A stretch of DNA of 64,000 nucleotides from Trichoplusia ni (Eukaryota > Arthropoda > Insecta > Lepidoptera > Noctuidae). Numbering within the stretch: the first letter of the stretch is position 1; each line of letters opens with the position of its first letter. The stretch spans positions 9,298,336 to 9,362,335 of the forward strand of contig NC_039486.1 of assembly GCF_003590095.1 (NCBI RefSeq), given 5' to 3'. Below, piece after piece: positions 61,255-64,000 of this stretch. Below the pieces are notes generated by a model. It searched no databases and was not told the origin of the DNA. It saw only the letters and a program-made list of their open reading frames with translations. The translations under genes were made by a program, and so were the position numbers.

Positions 61255-61388
61255 CTTCTCATTATCAATGTACCAGGTAAGGCGCGGCGCGGGCGCAGCA
61301 GGCGCGCTGGTGCAGTTGGCGCGCAGCAGACCGCCGACCACCACGTCTGGCTTACCGAAGGTTATGATCGGTGGGTGCTTTTGTGAAT
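61255..61388 (-). CDS. Beat-family Ig protein, exon n (start of second Ig domain); gene partial
   Basis: First visible exon of a minus-strand beaten-path-like gene. The exon is bounded by a CTAG acceptor (intron ends at 61389) and an AAG|GTAAGT donor (61254-61253). It completes a phase-1 codon and then encodes 44 residues. These contain the core IITFGKPDVVVGGLLRANCT and then APRLTWYIDNEK. The pattern of hydrophobic residues, LRANCTS, a proline/alanine stretch and LTWYI is what I recognise from the second Ig domain of insect Beat proteins (strand B cysteine and strand C tryptophan, 13 residues apart). NCT is an N-glycosylation sequon. Beat proteins act outside the cell in axon guidance by binding Sidestep-family membrane proteins. 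The exon is unusually GC-rich for this window, as real exons here are. The upstream exons (signal peptide and Ig1) are not found before position 64000. I cannot say which beat paralogue (I to VII) this is. Confidence 0.8.
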
Positions 61389-64000
61389 CTAGAGAAAAGA
61401 GAAGGTAAGTGGATGAACCTTGCTCTCGCACTCTCTTTTTGTTACTAGGTACAGAAAGTTGATTTAGAATAGCAAAAAACTAAATTGAAATACAGGTTAA
61501 AGTTTTCATGCACACTGTCCTCATGCGACTACAAAAAGGAAGCGGTTCCCGATCCTCCTATATAATGTTTCTTGTGCCTACTTCAGATCTTTGGACTAGC
61601 TCAACCGATTTTCTTTTTTAATCTAACGTAAAAAACTGTCATTTAGTCCCATCAAAACATTATTAATTTTTTATTTATTTGAAATCAGTCGAATGTTTTT
61701 GTATATTCAGTAGTATGGCGTAAAGCACTCATTTACGAAATTCGCTCACAATATGATTTCAATATTTATGAACCTCCACAACAATAGACGCTTAGCATCA
61801 CGTGCAGTCACTTATTTTAAACGCGTTTATCTCTTATACATATAAACGTCGCATTAAATATTAATATAGCCTTTTAATCATAACGAAGCTGGCTCCTGAA
61901 CTGGCTTGCGAAGGATATGAATTAACAAGTGCTTTTTAGAGCTGCTAAGATTTTTAGTAGACGTGAAGACGAAAATGCCGCATAAATTTAAGAAAATGTC
62001 GTTTTTGTTTTATGTCTAAAGAGTTTAGTGAACTTGTTTTTTTTGTAAGTTAATGTTTGATGATATTATTTCTTCTCTAGCAGCAAAAGCTCTTAGAAAG
62101 CGGTGAAGGGTGGGCGAAATTGAATGCTGTCCAATGTAATTTGACCTTCAAAAAGTGCTATTTAGTAGCCTAATTCGGAAAAAATAGTTTTTATTTTAAT
62201 TTGAATGGACAGAGCGCAAGGAGCCGCTACTCTATAATCCTAGTCCTATGAGACATACTACTTTCCATGGCGTATCGTGAAGCAAAACAAAATCGGTTTC
62301 ATAAATTTAAAATTGTTGGAGACATATTTGTAAGTCGAGTCATGTTAATAATGGCCCGCTACGACTTTTCGCCACCATTTTTCGACGTGAGGTATGTTGT
62401 AAGCCAAGATTCATAAAAAGCACCTATTTTTAGAAATCTAAACTGCGCGAAATAAATTTGCTTGTAATACCTCTTATGTTAATACAACATCAAAGAAATT
62501 AAATAAGCATTTATTATGCATGAAATAATTTTCTTATAGGCCTTATCTTCGAAGTCATTCTGTTTACAGGTAAAACGTAATCTTTCTAGACGCTTCTTAG
62601 AAAACAACTACCATTTTTGAAGCGTTTGAAAATTGAACAATTTGTATTCATGGCTGGTTCAAAGGCTTTTATCTTGACAGCGACTGGTATGCCTTAGAGT
62701 TTATTAATTCCTTAATTTTATTATTGACGCTTCAGTGTAACATTTAATTTATTTTTGGAATATATAAAGCCTTTACTAGTTTACTCATTTTTATAATAAA
62801 TATCGTATTAAACGTTATTGTTAAGTAAAAAGTTAAGTTCAATTTAGAACACGTTATTTCCAGTTCAATTGTTTGTCATCAATTTTCACTTGTTCCTGCT
62901 CAGTACCTGTATTATGGGCTACTTGAACAGGATAGTTACCAGTGTGCAAGCAAGACAGACATTACATCGCATGTAGTGACATCTCGCTTCTACAACAACA
63001 GCTTAGCTTAAGAACTTGTAGTAAACGAACTGATGTCAACATCGAGGCACCAGCGTGTTACATTTTAATTAACTGCTTGTTCATCTATCCTATAAATCTT
63101 CTCTTTCATTTTGTGCATCCTATAAATGAAGTCAGTTCAACTTTATCTACGGATACATTCGTTTGCCCGTAATTGATTACAAGGACGTAATTATGTGGAA
63201 TAAATGATCGCTATAAACGGACTTAATAATGACAAATTCAAATGAATTATTTACGCTCTCACCCCACGAATTAATAACAATAAAAACAGCCCTATTTCAG
63301 GGTAATAGGTATATTATGATATTTCCCATTTCGCGGATAAATGTCTTGTGCCAAACACACTTGTACATCTTCTTCGTAATCCTGTGTTTTGTTTCCTATT
63401 TTGTTTAAACATAAACTATTGTATAAAAACAATAAACAATAAGTTGAAAGGCTAAATCAATTTTGATCAAATTTGGCGTACAGATAGGAGACACACCATG
63501 TGAGTCTCTATAAATATCTTTTTATTCGCGACCACCACAGCGGGGTCACTTATTTACGAATAATTTTGACCAAATCATATTATGTTAATTCAAAAGTACA
63601 GAGCGGTTCCATAAAATTAACATTGATTCCAGAAACGGAAGATAGCATATTTAATCTGTATTGAATACCACGAACGTAATATGTTTCAATATTTACAACA
63701 AGAGCTTACAAACAGATATAATGTGTGAATTAATAATTACACATTTGTTCTGAAATAATATACCTACAGCGATTTCAACGGATTCCATTTATATTTAACA
63801 TTTTGCAGACGAATTTTAAACGGCACTTACCGCATATTTACTGCCGTAATAAAACGTTTTTAATGATAAATTAACACGGATTTAAAGCCGTATTATAATT
63901 CTAATTAAATGCAATTGTCCACTGTAAGAGCAAGAGACACTCAGAGAATTCACTGTTGTGTTTTAACCAACAACTGCGTTGAAATAAATAACAATAGGTA
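61389..64000. other. Probable intron of the beat-like gene
   Basis: Upstream (5') side of the first visible exon on the minus strand. No Ig1-like exon (YSVKWY / SGKYSCEV-type signature) is seen in any minus frame, so this is inferred to be part of a longer intron. AT-rich, no clear element. Confidence 0.45.

Noticed and set aside
61219..61431. 70-codon minus-strand frame read as one gene starting at a methionine
   Set aside because: Only the middle (61255-61388) is exon. The N-terminal residues are the intron before the acceptor and the C-terminal ones follow the GTAAGT donor.
1..64000. CRISPR array, prophage, operon-like gene clusters, rRNA
   Set aside because: None seen. Sequence composition, introns and repeat families are those of an insect nuclear genome.
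1..64000. Complete retrotransposon with reverse transcriptase, or endogenous virus
   Set aside because: No frame longer than about 160 codons and no YxDD-type or integrase motif in any frame inspected; only tails and fragments are present.

Overview
The window is AT-rich (roughly one third G+C) nuclear DNA of an insect, almost certainly a moth or butterfly (Lepidoptera). The grounds are short interspersed sequences that I recognise from memory as typical of lepidopteran genomes. They include Helitron-like elements opening TCTATACTAATAT and closing GGGCAACAGCTAG, a tRNA-like 'cacaaagacaccCAGACT' element, the 'GCCCAGCAGTGGGA...(GAT)n' tail and 'TCCCAACTATTTTGG' fragments. None of these was checked against a library. 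The species cannot be told. There are no bacterial-type operons, no rRNA, no convincing tRNA gene and no CRISPR.

The only gene I can support well is at the right end on the minus strand. It is the 3' half of a beaten-path (Beat) family immunoglobulin-domain protein. Four exons join in frame with canonical GT/AG sites: 61388-61255, 60869-60636, 59132-58961 and 58151-58009 (stop). They give 226 residues covering the second Ig domain and the C-terminus. The first Ig domain and the signal peptide must lie beyond position 64000, because no candidate exon is seen in 61389-64000. Beat proteins are secreted or membrane-anchored neuronal guidance molecules that bind Sidestep-family partners in Drosophila. 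The 234-nt exon at 60636-60869 is phase 0/0, so it can be skipped without a frameshift. Skipping restores normal Ig spacing, and a long inverted repeat lies just past its 5' splice site.

The remaining ~58 kb is intergenic or intronic. It holds scattered short transposable-element fragments: four copies of one Helitron-like family, two other Helitron-like families, at least three terminal-inverted-repeat MITE-like elements (34498-34799, 49972-50353, 57637-57890) and several SINE/LINE-tail families. A 21-bp tandem repeat sits at 51656-51733.

A handful of short open stretches look more protein-like than their surroundings, and I could not identify any of them. They are 1114-1606 minus, 28451-28549 plus, 42714-43061 plus, 46368-46682 minus and 59504-59900 plus. 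They are offered as candidates only; AT-rich intergenic DNA yields many chance ORFs of this size, and most ORFs of 60-110 codons here look like chance or lie in repeats.
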